Made by a program: the position numbers and the translations under genes
DNA from: DFXE01 sp032054765
Lineage (GTDB): Bacteria > Bacteroidota > Bacteroidia > Bacteroidales > Tannerellaceae
Direction: 5' to 3'
Assembly (NCBI GenBank): GCA_032054765.1
Contig: DAMBSC010000013.1
Location: 66,964 to 130,963, forward strand
DNA: 64,000 nucleotides
Shown here: piece by piece, positions 35,770-44,383 of the stretch
How positions within the stretch are numbered: position 1 is the first letter of the stretch
Layout: each line of letters begins with the position of its first letter
The notes under the pieces: generated by a model
The model's input: the letters and a program-made list of their open reading frames with translations, nothing else
What the model was told of the DNA's origin: nothing
Database searches by the model: none

Positions 35770-35801
35770 TTTGTTTATAGAATAAAACTATCGTATATTT
35801 G
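35770..35801 (+). promoter_or_regulatory. Bacteroidetes housekeeping promoter of the ECF sigma gene
   Basis: TTTG at 35770-35773 and TATATTTG at 35794-35801 are separated by 20 nt, a full match to the Bacteroidetes -33/-7 consensus. The ATG follows at 35830. Confidence 0.7.
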
Positions 35802-35829
35802 TTATAAGAAGAAAGGAAGAATAGAACTA

Positions 35830-36408
35830 ATGTATGACCGATCAGATAACCCTGATAAATTATTATTAATTTGGGATCAATTCCGTAATGATGACAAAGA
35901 AGCGTTTGCAGTCTTATTTGAAATAACCTCAGACAGACTTTATCGTTATGGGCTTAAATTTGCGCGCGATGAAGAACTTGTGAAGGATTGTATACAGGAA
36001 TTGTTTATCAAGCTACATAAAACCCGAGAGAACTTACCGGAATTAAAAAGCCCATTATTTTATTTATTTAGAGCATTACGGAATCTATTGATTGATGCTA
36101 TACAGCAAAAGGAAAAAATAGTCTATTTTTCACCCCAGAAATTACCATTCAACGTAAAATTTGTTTTTGATCCTAATAGCGACGATATAAATGAAGAAAT
36201 AAAAGAAAAGTTTGAGAAAGTAATCAGTCTTTTAAGTAACAGGCAAAAAGAAGCCATTTATTTAAGATACCAAGCTGAAATGTCGTACGAAGAAATTTCA
36301 AACCTAATGGGAATAAACTACCAATCTGTCCGTAATCTTATTCACCGGTCACTTGAAAAAATCCGTTCGGAAATGAAACCATCATCTTTTTTATCATTGT
36401 TTATTTAA
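35830..36408 (+). CDS. ECF-type RNA polymerase sigma-70 factor
   Basis: 192 residues. Region 2 covers about 20-90 with the core-binding EELVKDCIQELFIKLHKTR. Region 4 covers about 130-180 with LSNRQKEAIYLRYQAEMSYEEISNLMGINYQSVRNLIHRSLEKIRSEM, a helix-turn-helix that reads the -35 element. Proteins of this type in Bacteroidetes are almost always followed directly by a FecR-like anti-sigma factor and a SusC/SusD pair. Here the next FecR gene is 8.6 kb away at 45035, with the RiPP cluster in between. I infer that the two still work together; the alternative is that this sigma factor controls the RiPP cluster. Confidence 0.93.
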   Translation: MYDRSDNPDKLLLIWDQFRNDDKEAFAVLFEITSDRLYRYGLKFARDEELVKDCIQELFIKLHKTRENLPELKSPLFYLFRALRNLLIDAIQQKEKIVYFSPQKLPFNVKFVFDPNSDDINEEIKEKFEKVISLLSNRQKEAIYLRYQAEMSYEEISNLMGINYQSVRNLIHRSLEKIRSEMKPSSFLSLFI

Positions 36409-36661
36409 ACAATCATTAAAAAAAGACTCATCCTCACTGCTTAAAACTTTTCTAGTGGAATAACTATTCTGCTGTAATTTTGAGAATAAGATAGTAGACT
36501 TACTATGCCGGTGTTAGACAATCTTTTATATTTAACAGATAACCATTTTCTTATAACATTTAAATATTTTTCGACGTTTTGCTATTTTAACATTGCATGG
36601 GCCAAATTTTTCTATTAAATATCTATATTTGAAAAAATGAAAAAACTCATGATCTAACAAT
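36409..36661. promoter_or_regulatory. Intergenic region before the LytTR gene, candidate -7 box
   Basis: 253 nt, A+T-rich. TATATTTG at 36624-36631 fits the -7 consensus 30 nt before the LytTR ATG; no -33 TTTG at proper spacing. No FecR remnant is visible after the sigma gene. This is the left boundary of the possible insertion. Confidence 0.4.
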
Positions 36662-37027
36662 ATGAAGCACCTAAAATGCTATGAATGTGTTATTTGTGAT
36701 AAAATATTGCTCGTTGGACGTAATAACATTGATTTAATTGAGAATAAAAAGATCATATTTCTCAAAACTTATCTTAACTATATTTTAATTGCATCCTCAA
36801 ATAGAGAGTATTTTACTAGTGATCCACTTATTTATTTTGAAAATTATCTTCCATCTTATTTCTTTCGGATAAATAATAGTGTTATCATCAATCTAAACTA
36901 TATTGATAAAATTCGGAAGGGTGATTGTAAATGTACTGTAGAACTATCAACTGGAATTAGATTTACAGTATCTCGGCGGCGTATACGTAATTTTATGTCT
37001 TTTGTAAGAAATAATTTGAATTACTAG
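36662..37027 (+). CDS. Stand-alone LytTR DNA-binding regulator
   Basis: 121 residues made almost entirely of one LytTR domain. The domain runs from about residue 20 to the end, with the conserved FFRINNSVIINLNYIDKIRK and VELSTGIRFTVSRRRIRNF elements, which form the ten-stranded beta fold that inserts into the major groove. There is no receiver domain, so it is not a normal response regulator; activity may be controlled by abundance or an unlinked partner. It precedes the LanC-like gene by 145 nt on the same strand, and similar LytTR genes accompany GG-Bacteroidales peptide clusters, so it is the likely cluster regulator. Confidence 0.82.
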   Translation: MKHLKCYECVICDKILLVGRNNIDLIENKKIIFLKTYLNYILIASSNREYFTSDPLIYFENYLPSYFFRINNSVIINLNYIDKIRKGDCKCTVELSTGIRFTVSRRRIRNFMSFVRNNLNY

Positions 37028-37172
37028 ATGAAGCCAAGTTAATTTAATATGTTATCCAACATACCAATTGTCCATTTAAAATGACCACATACGATAACCT
37101 TAATAACTTATTCACTTATAAAATAATCTTTTTTTTATTTTGCAATTCAAATCTTATTATAAATCTAAAAGT

Positions 37173-37787
37173 ATGCAGGATGAGAATTTAATGACACGTA
37201 TAATTAATCATTTGATGTTAAATGCATGTTTTATGCAAGATATTGGTCTATATCATGGAAAAATGGGAATTACTATTTTTTTTGCACATTATTCCAGATA
37301 TACGAAAGAAGTTGCATATAATGATTTTGCGGAAGAATTATTAGATGAAATATATCAAGAGATTAGCATTAAGACATCTATTGATTTTGAATCAGGTCTT
37401 TGTGGTATAGGTTGGGGAATTGAATATCTTTTGCAAAACGGGTTTTTTGAGGGTGACTCAAATGATATTTTATCAGAGTTGGATGCTAAAGTGATGGAAA
37501 GGGATATACGCAGATTTAGTGATACTACTCTTCATACAGGTCTAAATGGAATATCTTGCTATATAAATAAGCGTTTAAGTTCTTCACAGAGTGAAGCAAA
37601 CCAGATTCCTTTTGATGATATTTATATCTCAGAATGGAAACTTATTAACAATAGTGCTTATATTTCAGATAATGATGTGTTTATAGATATATTAAACACT
37701 CTTCCTTACGGTGATAATATCCTTAGTTGGAAATTAGGATTACATAATGGATGTGCGGGATGGGGGATAAAGAAAATTATAGGATGA
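37173..37787 (+). CDS. LanC-like (lanthionine cyclase-like) protein, short
   Basis: 204 residues from the ATG at 37173; an in-frame TTG at 37140 would add 11 unconserved residues. LanC-type glycine-rich repeats are visible: GLYHGKMGITIFF near residue 25, FESGLCGIGWGIEYLL near 80, LHTGLNGISCYI near 125 and LGLHNGCAGWGIKK at the end. These mark the inner helices of the alpha/alpha toroid. The length is about half that of a full LanC, and the zinc ligands (Cys, then Cys-His-Gly) are not recognisable, so cyclase activity is doubtful. It overlaps the glycosyltransferase start by four bases (ATGA), indicating translational coupling. LanC-like genes of this kind are known neighbours of GG-Bacteroidales peptides. 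Confidence 0.72.
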   Translation: MQDENLMTRIINHLMLNACFMQDIGLYHGKMGITIFFAHYSRYTKEVAYNDFAEELLDEIYQEISIKTSIDFESGLCGIGWGIEYLLQNGFFEGDSNDILSELDAKVMERDIRRFSDTTLHTGLNGISCYINKRLSSSQSEANQIPFDDIYISEWKLINNSAYISDNDVFIDILNTLPYGDNILSWKLGLHNGCAGWGIKKIIG

Positions 37788-39016
37788 AACATATTTTTAT
37801 ATTTTATCAAAAATCATTAGACGCAGCTTATGGCGTTGGAACTTATATCCGACAACTGATAGAATGCTTTAAAAATAAAAAAAATACCCATTTGCATATC
37901 ATTGAACTGCAATCTGAAGAAAAAGAAATAAAAATTATAGAATCAGTAAATTACAATTTTCTTTGTTTTCCAAATGTTCAATACAATCATAAACCATCTT
38001 TATATTACCGTAGTATATGGCACATATTAAAAATGTATATTCAAAAATTAGAGTTTACAGATCTTATTTTTCATTTTAATTATTTTCAAGAATATTTATT
38101 ATTAAAACATATCAAGAATAAATATCCTTCTAGTAAAGTTATATTTACAATTCATTATTTGAATTGGTGTTTTTCACTGAAAGGTAATACAAGTCATTTC
38201 AAAAGAATTGTTCATTCAGAAAAAAGTTATATTCACAACAATAATGAAATGATGATTTTTGAATATTATGAAGAAGAAAAAAGGATTTTTCATATGGTAG
38301 ATCATCTCATTTGTCTATCGAAATATATAAAAAAATTATTAATAGATGTATATCTTGTTCCTGATGAAAGAATTTCCTTAATATATAATGGGTTAAAAGA
38401 TGAATTTGTTCCAATTTCAAATAAAGAGAAATGTACTATCAGAGGAAATCTTTTTTTTGGGGAGCAAACAAAATTGATTTTATTTGTTGGTAGGTTAGAT
38501 GAAATTAAAGGTGTTGATATACTGATAAAAGCTTTTAAGAAAGTGGCTTTGAAAGATCAAAAGGCTCACTTGGTTATTATTGGTGGTGGTGATAATACTC
38601 CATATTTAGCCGAAAGTAAAGGGTTTTGGCATAGAATTACTTTTACAGGAAGATTAGACAAAGATGAATTATATAAGTTCTATCAGATTGCAGATGTTGG
38701 AGTTATGCCATCTACACATGAACAATGCAGTTATGTTGCTATTGAAATGATGATGTTTAATTTACCAATGGTTATTTCTACAACAACAGGATTAAAAGAA
38801 ATGATACCCGATCCCGACTCTCAAATCGAAGCTGTTGAAGAGATAGACTCGGTAACAATTTCACCTGACATATTAGCTGAAAAAATTCTTTTAAAATTAG
38901 AAAACAAACAAAATATTTCTCTAAGAAACAGGTATTTATCAGAATATACTTTACATAAAATGTTTGGTCTAATAAATGAAGTATATAAAAATGTAAAAGA
39001 ATCAGGTATAAAATAA
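37784..39016 (+). CDS. Glycosyltransferase of the GG-Bacteroidales peptide system (GT4-like)
   Basis: 410 residues from the ATG at 37784, which overlaps the preceding stop codon; an upstream ATG at 37751 would add 11 residues out of the LanC-like reading frame. The N-terminal half has an acceptor-side Rossmann fold starting MKHIFIFYQKSLDAAYGVGTYIRQL. The C-terminal half has the GT4 donor fold with LILFVGRLDEIKGVDILIKAF, the TFTGRLDKDELYKFYQIADVGVMPS segment and the sugar-nucleotide motif EQCSYVAIEMMMFNLPMV. It corresponds to the family named for this peptide system (TIGR04157). It probably glycosylates the modified peptide or a carrier; substrate unknown. Confidence 0.85.
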   Translation: MKHIFIFYQKSLDAAYGVGTYIRQLIECFKNKKNTHLHIIELQSEEKEIKIIESVNYNFLCFPNVQYNHKPSLYYRSIWHILKMYIQKLEFTDLIFHFNYFQEYLLLKHIKNKYPSSKVIFTIHYLNWCFSLKGNTSHFKRIVHSEKSYIHNNNEMMIFEYYEEEKRIFHMVDHLICLSKYIKKLLIDVYLVPDERISLIYNGLKDEFVPISNKEKCTIRGNLFFGEQTKLILFVGRLDEIKGVDILIKAFKKVALKDQKAHLVIIGGGDNTPYLAESKGFWHRITFTGRLDKDELYKFYQIADVGVMPSTHEQCSYVAIEMMMFNLPMVISTTTGLKEMIPDPDSQIEAVEEIDSVTISPDILAEKILLKLENKQNISLRNRYLSEYTLHKMFGLINEVYKNVKESGIK

Positions 39017-39239
39017 GATTTAGAATAGATTTTAAACTTTCATATATTAGTGATATGTTTATTATAAAATGAGAAATATCGTTTTAGTAATTATGTTATT
39101 TTGGAGTAAAATTTGCATTGGCAATAGATTTATGTAAATTAATATGCTCAAAATATATTTATTTGAGTTGTTTTCTAAAAAAGACTTTAAACTTATAGAG
39201 TTTTTTTATAATTATTTTATTCACTTAATTATAAACAAG
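39017..39239. promoter_or_regulatory. A+T-rich leader before the precursor peptide gene
   Basis: A 223-nt gap with no supported gene. An open frame from 39144 joins the precursor frame but its 32 extra residues are A+T-driven (FELFSKKDFKLIEFFYNYF) and unlike any leader. TAAAATTTG near 39107 and TTATTTG near 39158 only partly resemble -7 boxes, so a separate precursor promoter is possible but unproven. Confidence 0.35.
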
Positions 39240-39446
39240 ATGAAAAAAATTGGAAAACTAAAATTAAATCGTCTTAGCAAGAATGCCCTAGATGAAAGGC
39301 AGCAGAATGCTTTGAAAGGTGGTGTAGCGGGATGTATTTGCGTTGGTTGTGTATGTCCCGGAGATGTAGCAGTTATGGAGTCAATAGATCGGTATACAAG
39401 TGAAATTGAGACTCATGCAGATCTATTATTTGGATCCGGCTATTAA
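39240..39446 (+). CDS. RiPP precursor peptide, GG-Bacteroidales type, with CxCxxCxC core
   Basis: 68 residues from the ATG at 39240. The leader (residues 1-28) reads MKKIGKLKLNRLSKNAL then DERQQNALKGG; the KLKLN..S...L......LKGG pattern is the family leader (TIGR04149) with cleavage expected after G28. The core (29-68) has four cysteines in ten residues at 32, 34, 37 and 39 (GCICVGCVCPGD), then an acidic, Cys-free tail ending LLFGSGY. The neighbouring maturase, pseudo-maturase, LanC-like protein and glycosyltransferase point to thioether or other Cys-based crosslinks plus glycosylation. The actual modification is unknown. A rho-independent terminator follows directly. Confidence 0.85.
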   Translation: MKKIGKLKLNRLSKNALDERQQNALKGGVAGCICVGCVCPGDVAVMESIDRYTSEIETHADLLFGSGY

Positions 39447-39454
39447 GGATAAAT

Positions 39455-39495
39455 AAAACAAAGGGGCTTTAATCTTTGTAGAGTCCCTTTGTTTT
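39455..39495 (+). terminator. Rho-independent terminator after the precursor gene
   Basis: Arms AAAACAAAGGG (39455-39465) and CCCTTTGTTTT (39485-39495) pair perfectly over 11 bp around a 19-nt loop and run into T's. It lies between the precursor stop and the propeller/maturase genes, so read-through would set a high ratio of precursor to enzyme mRNA. Confidence 0.8.
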
Positions 39496-39501
39496 TATTT
39501 T

Positions 39502-40716
39502 ATGAAAAAGATTCTGTTTTTTATGAAACTAAATAGTATTTTCCTGCTGTTATTCTTTTTATCAATGGGATGTCAATTGAAAAATTCTCCATTGACGATC
39601 GATAATTTACCTGTAATAGATATCTTAGAAGGTTATTCCAAAAAAGAAATAGTTCTTCAAGATATTGCCCAAATAGAGTATGTCCCTTTAGAAACAACAG
39701 ATAGTGTTTTATTAGACCGAATCTCTCTTCTGTCTTATGTTTCAGACCAATATATCCTTGTTTGGAATTTTTATGAAGGGGATATATTCGTTTTTAATCG
39801 AAATGGAAAGATTATATCTAATTTTAACCACAAAGGGCAAGGACCTGAAGAATATTATCCACGTGGGATGGTTGTATTTGATGAAAAGAATGAAGAAATA
39901 TTTATTTTTAATGGTTGGGCTCACCGGATTTTAGTTTATTCACTGAATGGCCAATACAAACGAACTTTAAACCATTCCACTGATTTGTTTATTGCATCAG
40001 CCTACAATTTTGACGATGAAACAATATTAATATATGATGGAGAAAAAATAGGATTGCATCGTAAAAACTACAGCGAAAAACCTTATATGTTACTTTCAAA
40101 AAAAGATGGAAGTATTGTTGACACTTTTGATATTCGATTACCTGTAAGATATTCGAATAGTATAGCTCAGGAGATAGACCTCGTTGGAGGGGAAAAAATG
40201 TATACACCTTTACTGATACCTACACCTAATAACAGTTATTACGGTTTAGATTTCGTGATAGCAAATATATCTTCTGACACAATTTATCTACTGACTCAGA
40301 ATAGAAATTTAAGACCAATACTTGTTCGCCAACCATCAGTTCACTTATTTTGTCCACGCATAGTGTGGAGTTCCTTATTAACAACCGATAAATTTATTGT
40401 TTTAAATAAAGCTACTTTGGATTTCATTGCTGTTGATAAAGGACAGTCTATCCCTAATGTAACCTTGATTTATGAATTTGAAACTGGTGAAACAAGCGAA
40501 GTTGTATTTTTGAACGCTGATCTTTCTATGGGGCAATGGATACCTCCTGGAAGTATATCCCCTGACATTGGTAAAAATATGGTTGCAGACCTTATGCCAG
40601 TATCAAGATTAAAAACAGCTTATGAAGATAAAAAATTGAAAGGGAAATTAGAACAATTAGTAGCAACACTTAATGAAGAAGATAATCCGATAGTAAGGAT
40701 TATCAAATTCAAGTAA
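39502..40716 (+). CDS. 6-bladed beta-propeller lipoprotein
   Basis: 404 residues from 39502; the ATG at 39523 is equally possible. Lipobox LSMGC (Cys 24). The body shows the Bacteroidetes 6-bladed propeller pattern: IEYVPLETTDSVLLDRI, then YILVWNFYEGDIFVFNRNGK, FNHKGQGPEEYYPRGMVVFDEKNEEIFIFN and AHRILVYSLNGQYKRTL, one motif per blade. Such proteins are frequent in GG-Bacteroidales peptide loci and are presumed to sit on the cell surface, perhaps binding or displaying the product. It begins 6 nt after a terminator and is followed by the radical SAM gene after 14 nt. Role in the pathway is an inference. Confidence 0.85.
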   Translation: MKKILFFMKLNSIFLLLFFLSMGCQLKNSPLTIDNLPVIDILEGYSKKEIVLQDIAQIEYVPLETTDSVLLDRISLLSYVSDQYILVWNFYEGDIFVFNRNGKIISNFNHKGQGPEEYYPRGMVVFDEKNEEIFIFNGWAHRILVYSLNGQYKRTLNHSTDLFIASAYNFDDETILIYDGEKIGLHRKNYSEKPYMLLSKKDGSIVDTFDIRLPVRYSNSIAQEIDLVGGEKMYTPLLIPTPNNSYYGLDFVIANISSDTIYLLTQNRNLRPILVRQPSVHLFCPRIVWSSLLTTDKFIVLNKATLDFIAVDKGQSIPNVTLIYEFETGETSEVVFLNADLSMGQWIPPGSISPDIGKNMVADLMPVSRLKTAYEDKKLKGKLEQLVATLNEEDNPIVRIIKFK

Positions 40717-40730
40717 AAAACTTCCAGATA

Positions 40731-41990
40731 ATGAATAAGATTTTACAAATAGATGAGAAGCTCATCAAAAATAATTTACTCAACCTGAAACAGATAGTTT
40801 TTGAAGTAACGGAACAATGTAATTTAAATTGCAAATATTGTGGATTATCTGAACAACTATACCAAACCCACGATGTCAGAGAGAATAGATATTTATCTTT
40901 TGAAAAGTCTAAATTGATGATTGACTATCTTTTAAATCTATGGAAGGATAACTATATATCGGATACTGTTTTTCGGTTTACTGTGAGTTTCTATGGTGGA
41001 GAACCTCTGATAAACATATCTTTGATTCGCAAAATAATTGAGTATATTGAACAGTCGGAAATCCCCGGTAGAGAAATACATTATTCTATGACTACCAATG
41101 CCATGTTGCTAGATAAACACATGGATTATTTAGTAGAAAAAAAATTCAATTTACATATCAGCCTCGACGGCGATGAAAAAGCACAAAGTTACCGGGTAGA
41201 CCATTTAGATAATAATTCATTCACTCAAGTTATTCGGAATGTAAAATTATTACAACTAAAACATCCTAAATATTTCAATGAATCAGTACATTTTAACTCG
41301 GTATTACATAATCGAAATGATGTGGAATCCATTCTTCATTTTTTTGATATTAATTTTGATACAGTTCCTAGAATATCCTTATTGAACACTTCTAATATTT
41401 GTGATAACAAAAAGGAAGAATTTAGAAAAATGTATCAAAATATATCACAAAGTATTATGAAATCTAAAAATTGTGAAGAACTAGAGAAATTTTTTTTTAT
41501 TACTATGCCGAGAGGCTACAGATTATCAAAATATCTATATAATTCAAGTGGAAATATATTTTATAATTACAATCAATTACTACTACAAAAAAATATTAAT
41601 CGTGAAATATATACTGGAACTTGTACTCCTTTTGCTAAAAAAATGTTTATTTCTGCCAGAGGAAAGATTTTTTCTTGTGAACGCATTAGCCGCGATTTTG
41701 AAATAGGATATATTTATGACAATTTTGTAGATTTAAACTTTATCAATGTTGCAGATACGTATAATTATTATTTAAAAAAGTGTTACAAACTATGTGCATA
41801 TTGCGCGATTAACCAATCTTGTACTCAATGTATTTACCAAATCAATAATATAAGAGAAAAATCTCCACAATGTCAAGAATTTCGAACGAAAGAGACAGCT
41901 AGAAAAGAAAAAGAACAAGTTTTTGATTATCTTCGACAATTTCCTCATTATTACGAAAAGGTATTAAATGAAGTTAATTTTACTTTATAA
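40731..41990 (+). CDS. Radical SAM/SPASM peptide maturase, GG-Bacteroidales family
   Basis: 419 residues. The radical SAM cluster motif CNLNCKYC gives C30, C34 and C37. FRFTVSFYGGEPLINI provides the GGE motif for SAM binding, and HYSMTTNAMLLD plus LHISLDGDEKAQSYRVDH continue the partial TIM barrel. The C-terminal SPASM/twitch region has the Cys-rich series CTPFAKKMFISARGKIFSCERI and CYKLCAYCAINQSCTQC, ligands for auxiliary 4Fe-4S clusters. It belongs to the maturase family of this peptide system (TIGR04148) and should crosslink the core of the 39240 precursor. It is followed after 3 nt by the pseudo-rSAM gene, so the two are probably a complex. Confidence 0.92.
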   Translation: MNKILQIDEKLIKNNLLNLKQIVFEVTEQCNLNCKYCGLSEQLYQTHDVRENRYLSFEKSKLMIDYLLNLWKDNYISDTVFRFTVSFYGGEPLINISLIRKIIEYIEQSEIPGREIHYSMTTNAMLLDKHMDYLVEKKFNLHISLDGDEKAQSYRVDHLDNNSFTQVIRNVKLLQLKHPKYFNESVHFNSVLHNRNDVESILHFFDINFDTVPRISLLNTSNICDNKKEEFRKMYQNISQSIMKSKNCEELEKFFFITMPRGYRLSKYLYNSSGNIFYNYNQLLLQKNINREIYTGTCTPFAKKMFISARGKIFSCERISRDFEIGYIYDNFVDLNFINVADTYNYYLKKCYKLCAYCAINQSCTQCIYQINNIREKSPQCQEFRTKETARKEKEQVFDYLRQFPHYYEKVLNEVNFTL

Positions 41991-41993
41991 GAA

Positions 41994-43202
41994 ATGAAAA
42001 AAAATTGGATTACACTCTACTCAGATACATTTTTGTGGATAAAAGGGAAAGTTGGTTTTGTATACAGTGCAAAAAATCATAAAAGACTTCATTTTTACCT
42101 TACAAATAGAATAGAAAAAATTTGCGAGCAACTGTTGAATATCGAAAATCTATATACAAGCGAATTAACAACCGAGGATATTAAAGATAATGAGGTTAGT
42201 AAGTGGCTTCAATCATTGATCAATATCCATGTTGGTTATCTAAAATGTAATATAGAGTTCACGGAGAGGCCTGTTTCTCTAAAACCTATATTAAAGATTC
42301 AAAACAAAAAAGAATATTATGAGTTGATGCACTCTAATGGAGAGAAAGGTGAAATCCTTCAGAATCTTCATGAACTTACTTTTTATATTAATGGAAGCGA
42401 GTATGGAAACAACGAGTTTTACAAACAACATATTTATCCATTAAATGACTACAACTTTTTGGATAGATCAAAAATTTTGTCATTTATAAATAACAGCAAG
42501 AATCTCTTTTTATCTAACATTAACTTGGTTGGCAATTTATTTTCATATTTTGATTTTGAACGATTGATACAAAATATTTATGATTTTTCTATTCAATTTA
42601 CTATTTATGTAACAATAAATGATTTTTTGAAAAATAAACAAAAAATAATAAATACAAAATGGCCTATCAATGTTCAGTTTAACTTATTGGTTGATACTGT
42701 TTTTGATATTACATTTATAAGAGATATCTCTTTTTCATTTTTTATTACGGTCTTTGTCTTTTCTGAAGATGATTTTATTCGATTTTCAAATATATTTGAA
42801 ACGTTTGAAACAGATTATAAAATCTTTTTTATCCCAATATACAATAAAGAAAATTTAGTCTTTTTCAAAAAAAATATATTTATAGATGAAAAAGATTTAC
42901 AACATATTGATTTGTCTAAAAATGAGATTTTTATGCGACAATCATTCAATATCGGAAATTTTGGTAGACTGACAATTATGCCTGATGGCAAGGTTTATGC
43001 CAATGTAAACTCGCATCCCTTGGGAAGTATTGATGATTCCCCGTATTCCTTAGTTTACAAGGAATTTATCGCTGGGAAATCATGGTTTAAGTTAAGAGAT
43101 GATGTACCATGTAATGACTGTATTTATCAATGGTTATGTCCCAGTCCATCTAATTACGAAATAGTAATAGATAAACCTAATCTATGTCATGTAAAACCAT
43201 GA
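41994..43202 (+). CDS. Pseudo-radical-SAM partner protein, GG-Bacteroidales system
   Basis: 402 residues. It has the fold-length and C-terminal region of a SPASM radical SAM protein but no CxxxCxxC at the N-terminus, so it cannot bind the SAM-cleaving cluster. The C-terminus carries the family's signature: GRLTIMPDGKVYANVNSHPLG, then CNDCIYQWLCPSPSNYE and NLCH, which may hold an auxiliary cluster (matches TIGR04150). It probably acts as a leader-binding or structural partner of the 40731 maturase, 3 nt upstream. The DNA of this gene is visibly richer in A+T than the flanking operons. Confidence 0.88.
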   Translation: MKKNWITLYSDTFLWIKGKVGFVYSAKNHKRLHFYLTNRIEKICEQLLNIENLYTSELTTEDIKDNEVSKWLQSLINIHVGYLKCNIEFTERPVSLKPILKIQNKKEYYELMHSNGEKGEILQNLHELTFYINGSEYGNNEFYKQHIYPLNDYNFLDRSKILSFINNSKNLFLSNINLVGNLFSYFDFERLIQNIYDFSIQFTIYVTINDFLKNKQKIINTKWPINVQFNLLVDTVFDITFIRDISFSFFITVFVFSEDDFIRFSNIFETFETDYKIFFIPIYNKENLVFFKKNIFIDEKDLQHIDLSKNEIFMRQSFNIGNFGRLTIMPDGKVYANVNSHPLGSIDDSPYSLVYKEFIAGKSWFKLRDDVPCNDCIYQWLCPSPSNYEIVIDKPNLCHVKP

Positions 43203-43356
43203 TTTATTCTTTTCCTCACTACATCCAACTTGACGCAATTTATTGCTTATGATCATAATTATGTCTTACAATCACTCTAAATACGTTAGATGGCCTCGAT
43301 CCCTCCGAAACCTTCAGTTTGAATCGATGAACTTAGGCAGATCTTTTTGTGAAATT

Positions 43357-44344
43357 ATGAAACAATATTTAATTATTACTACTATCATGTTATTGCTTTC
43401 GTTTTCTGTTAATAGTCAGAAGAATAAAGTAATAAATGCGGCTGTAATTGATGTAGAAAGTGGCTTGAAAAATCTTTCCCGTTTAAAAGTCTCTGATTTA
43501 GGTAAAACAGTCCGTTATATTCCTTTAGAAACAACGAATGATGGGTTGGTTGGTAAAAATCCGATTGTCAAAGTATTTTGATGCCTTTAACATAGTAAGC
43601 CAATCTTCAGGTCAATATGCCCTGGGAATTTATGAAAAAAATGGAAGCTTGAAAAATACAATACCTTCTTTTTTCCCATCTACAACACCAATTACAGATG
43701 ATTTATATCAAACCAATCTGGTTAATGGTAGAATCTTATATGACGTTTTTGGGAGTTGGACACGTGCAGGTGCTTTCATTTTTGAATATACCCCTGGCAG
43801 ACAAGTAAGACAGGTCAATGCTTTACATGCGGCAAGAATATGGAAACACAACGAAAGTATTCGTTATAAGCAAGATTTTATAGATACGATATATACTGTT
43901 TCCTGTAGTAAACTTATTCCATCTATAGTTTTCAATACAGGAAAATATCATTGGCCTGTAGAGGAAAGAAGAAGTGAGAAGAATACTAATGACCGGATTT
44001 TTATTGCTGATATTTATGAAAATAATAGTTTGATTTTCTTTCAATGTATTAGGGGGATGTTTTCCCTTGAATTAGCAGGTATTTTGCATAATGGCCTGTA
44101 TAATAAGAAAACAGGGAAAACAATCCTTAGCAAAAATAAGGATGGTATTCAAGATGATGTGACTCATTTTATGCCGTTTAAACCTTTAGGTATGAGTACA
44201 TCGGGTGAATTTGTTTCGTTTGTTGAAGTTTGGGAGATTATGGATTGGTTGGAAAAGCATCCCGGAGCAAAGAATAATAAAAATCTCTCCTTTCTTAAAG
44301 ATTTAGATGAAGATATGAATCCTGTCATTATATTAATTGAATAA
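43357..44344 (+). pseudogene. Broken 6-bladed beta-propeller gene (frameshift and internal loss)
   Basis: The frame starting at the ATG 43357 encodes a signal peptide (MKQYLIITTIMLLLSFSVNSQ) and the propeller opening LGKTVRYIPLETTNDGLVGKNPI. It then stops at 43581. The next frame, open across the overlap from 43538 to 44344, encodes a typical C-terminal half (NDRIFIADIYENNSLIFFQ and SFVEVWEIMDWLEKHPGAK). Together they are about 100 residues shorter than the intact propeller at 39502, and the junction lacks the first blades. A deletion that also shifted the frame explains both facts. It would have been the last gene of the RiPP cluster. An artefact of sequencing would explain the shift but not the missing blades. 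Confidence 0.75.
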
Positions 44345-44383
44345 GAAAATAGGTTACATCTAATCAAATAGTATGTAGATTGA

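Noticed and set aside
35830..36408. Sigma factor as the dedicated regulator of the RiPP cluster
   Set aside because: The cluster has its own LytTR regulator, and this sigma type pairs with FecR/SusC having an STN domain, both present beyond the cluster; kept as an alternative only.
37751..37783. Upstream ATG of the glycosyltransferase
   Set aside because: It adds residues that are out-of-frame reading of the LanC-like gene; the ATGA-overlap start at 37784 fits the family N-terminus.
39144..39239. 32-residue N-terminal extension of the RiPP precursor
   Set aside because: The extension is A+T-driven and hydrophobic, unlike GG-Bacteroidales leaders, which begin with MKKxxKLKLN as seen from 39240.
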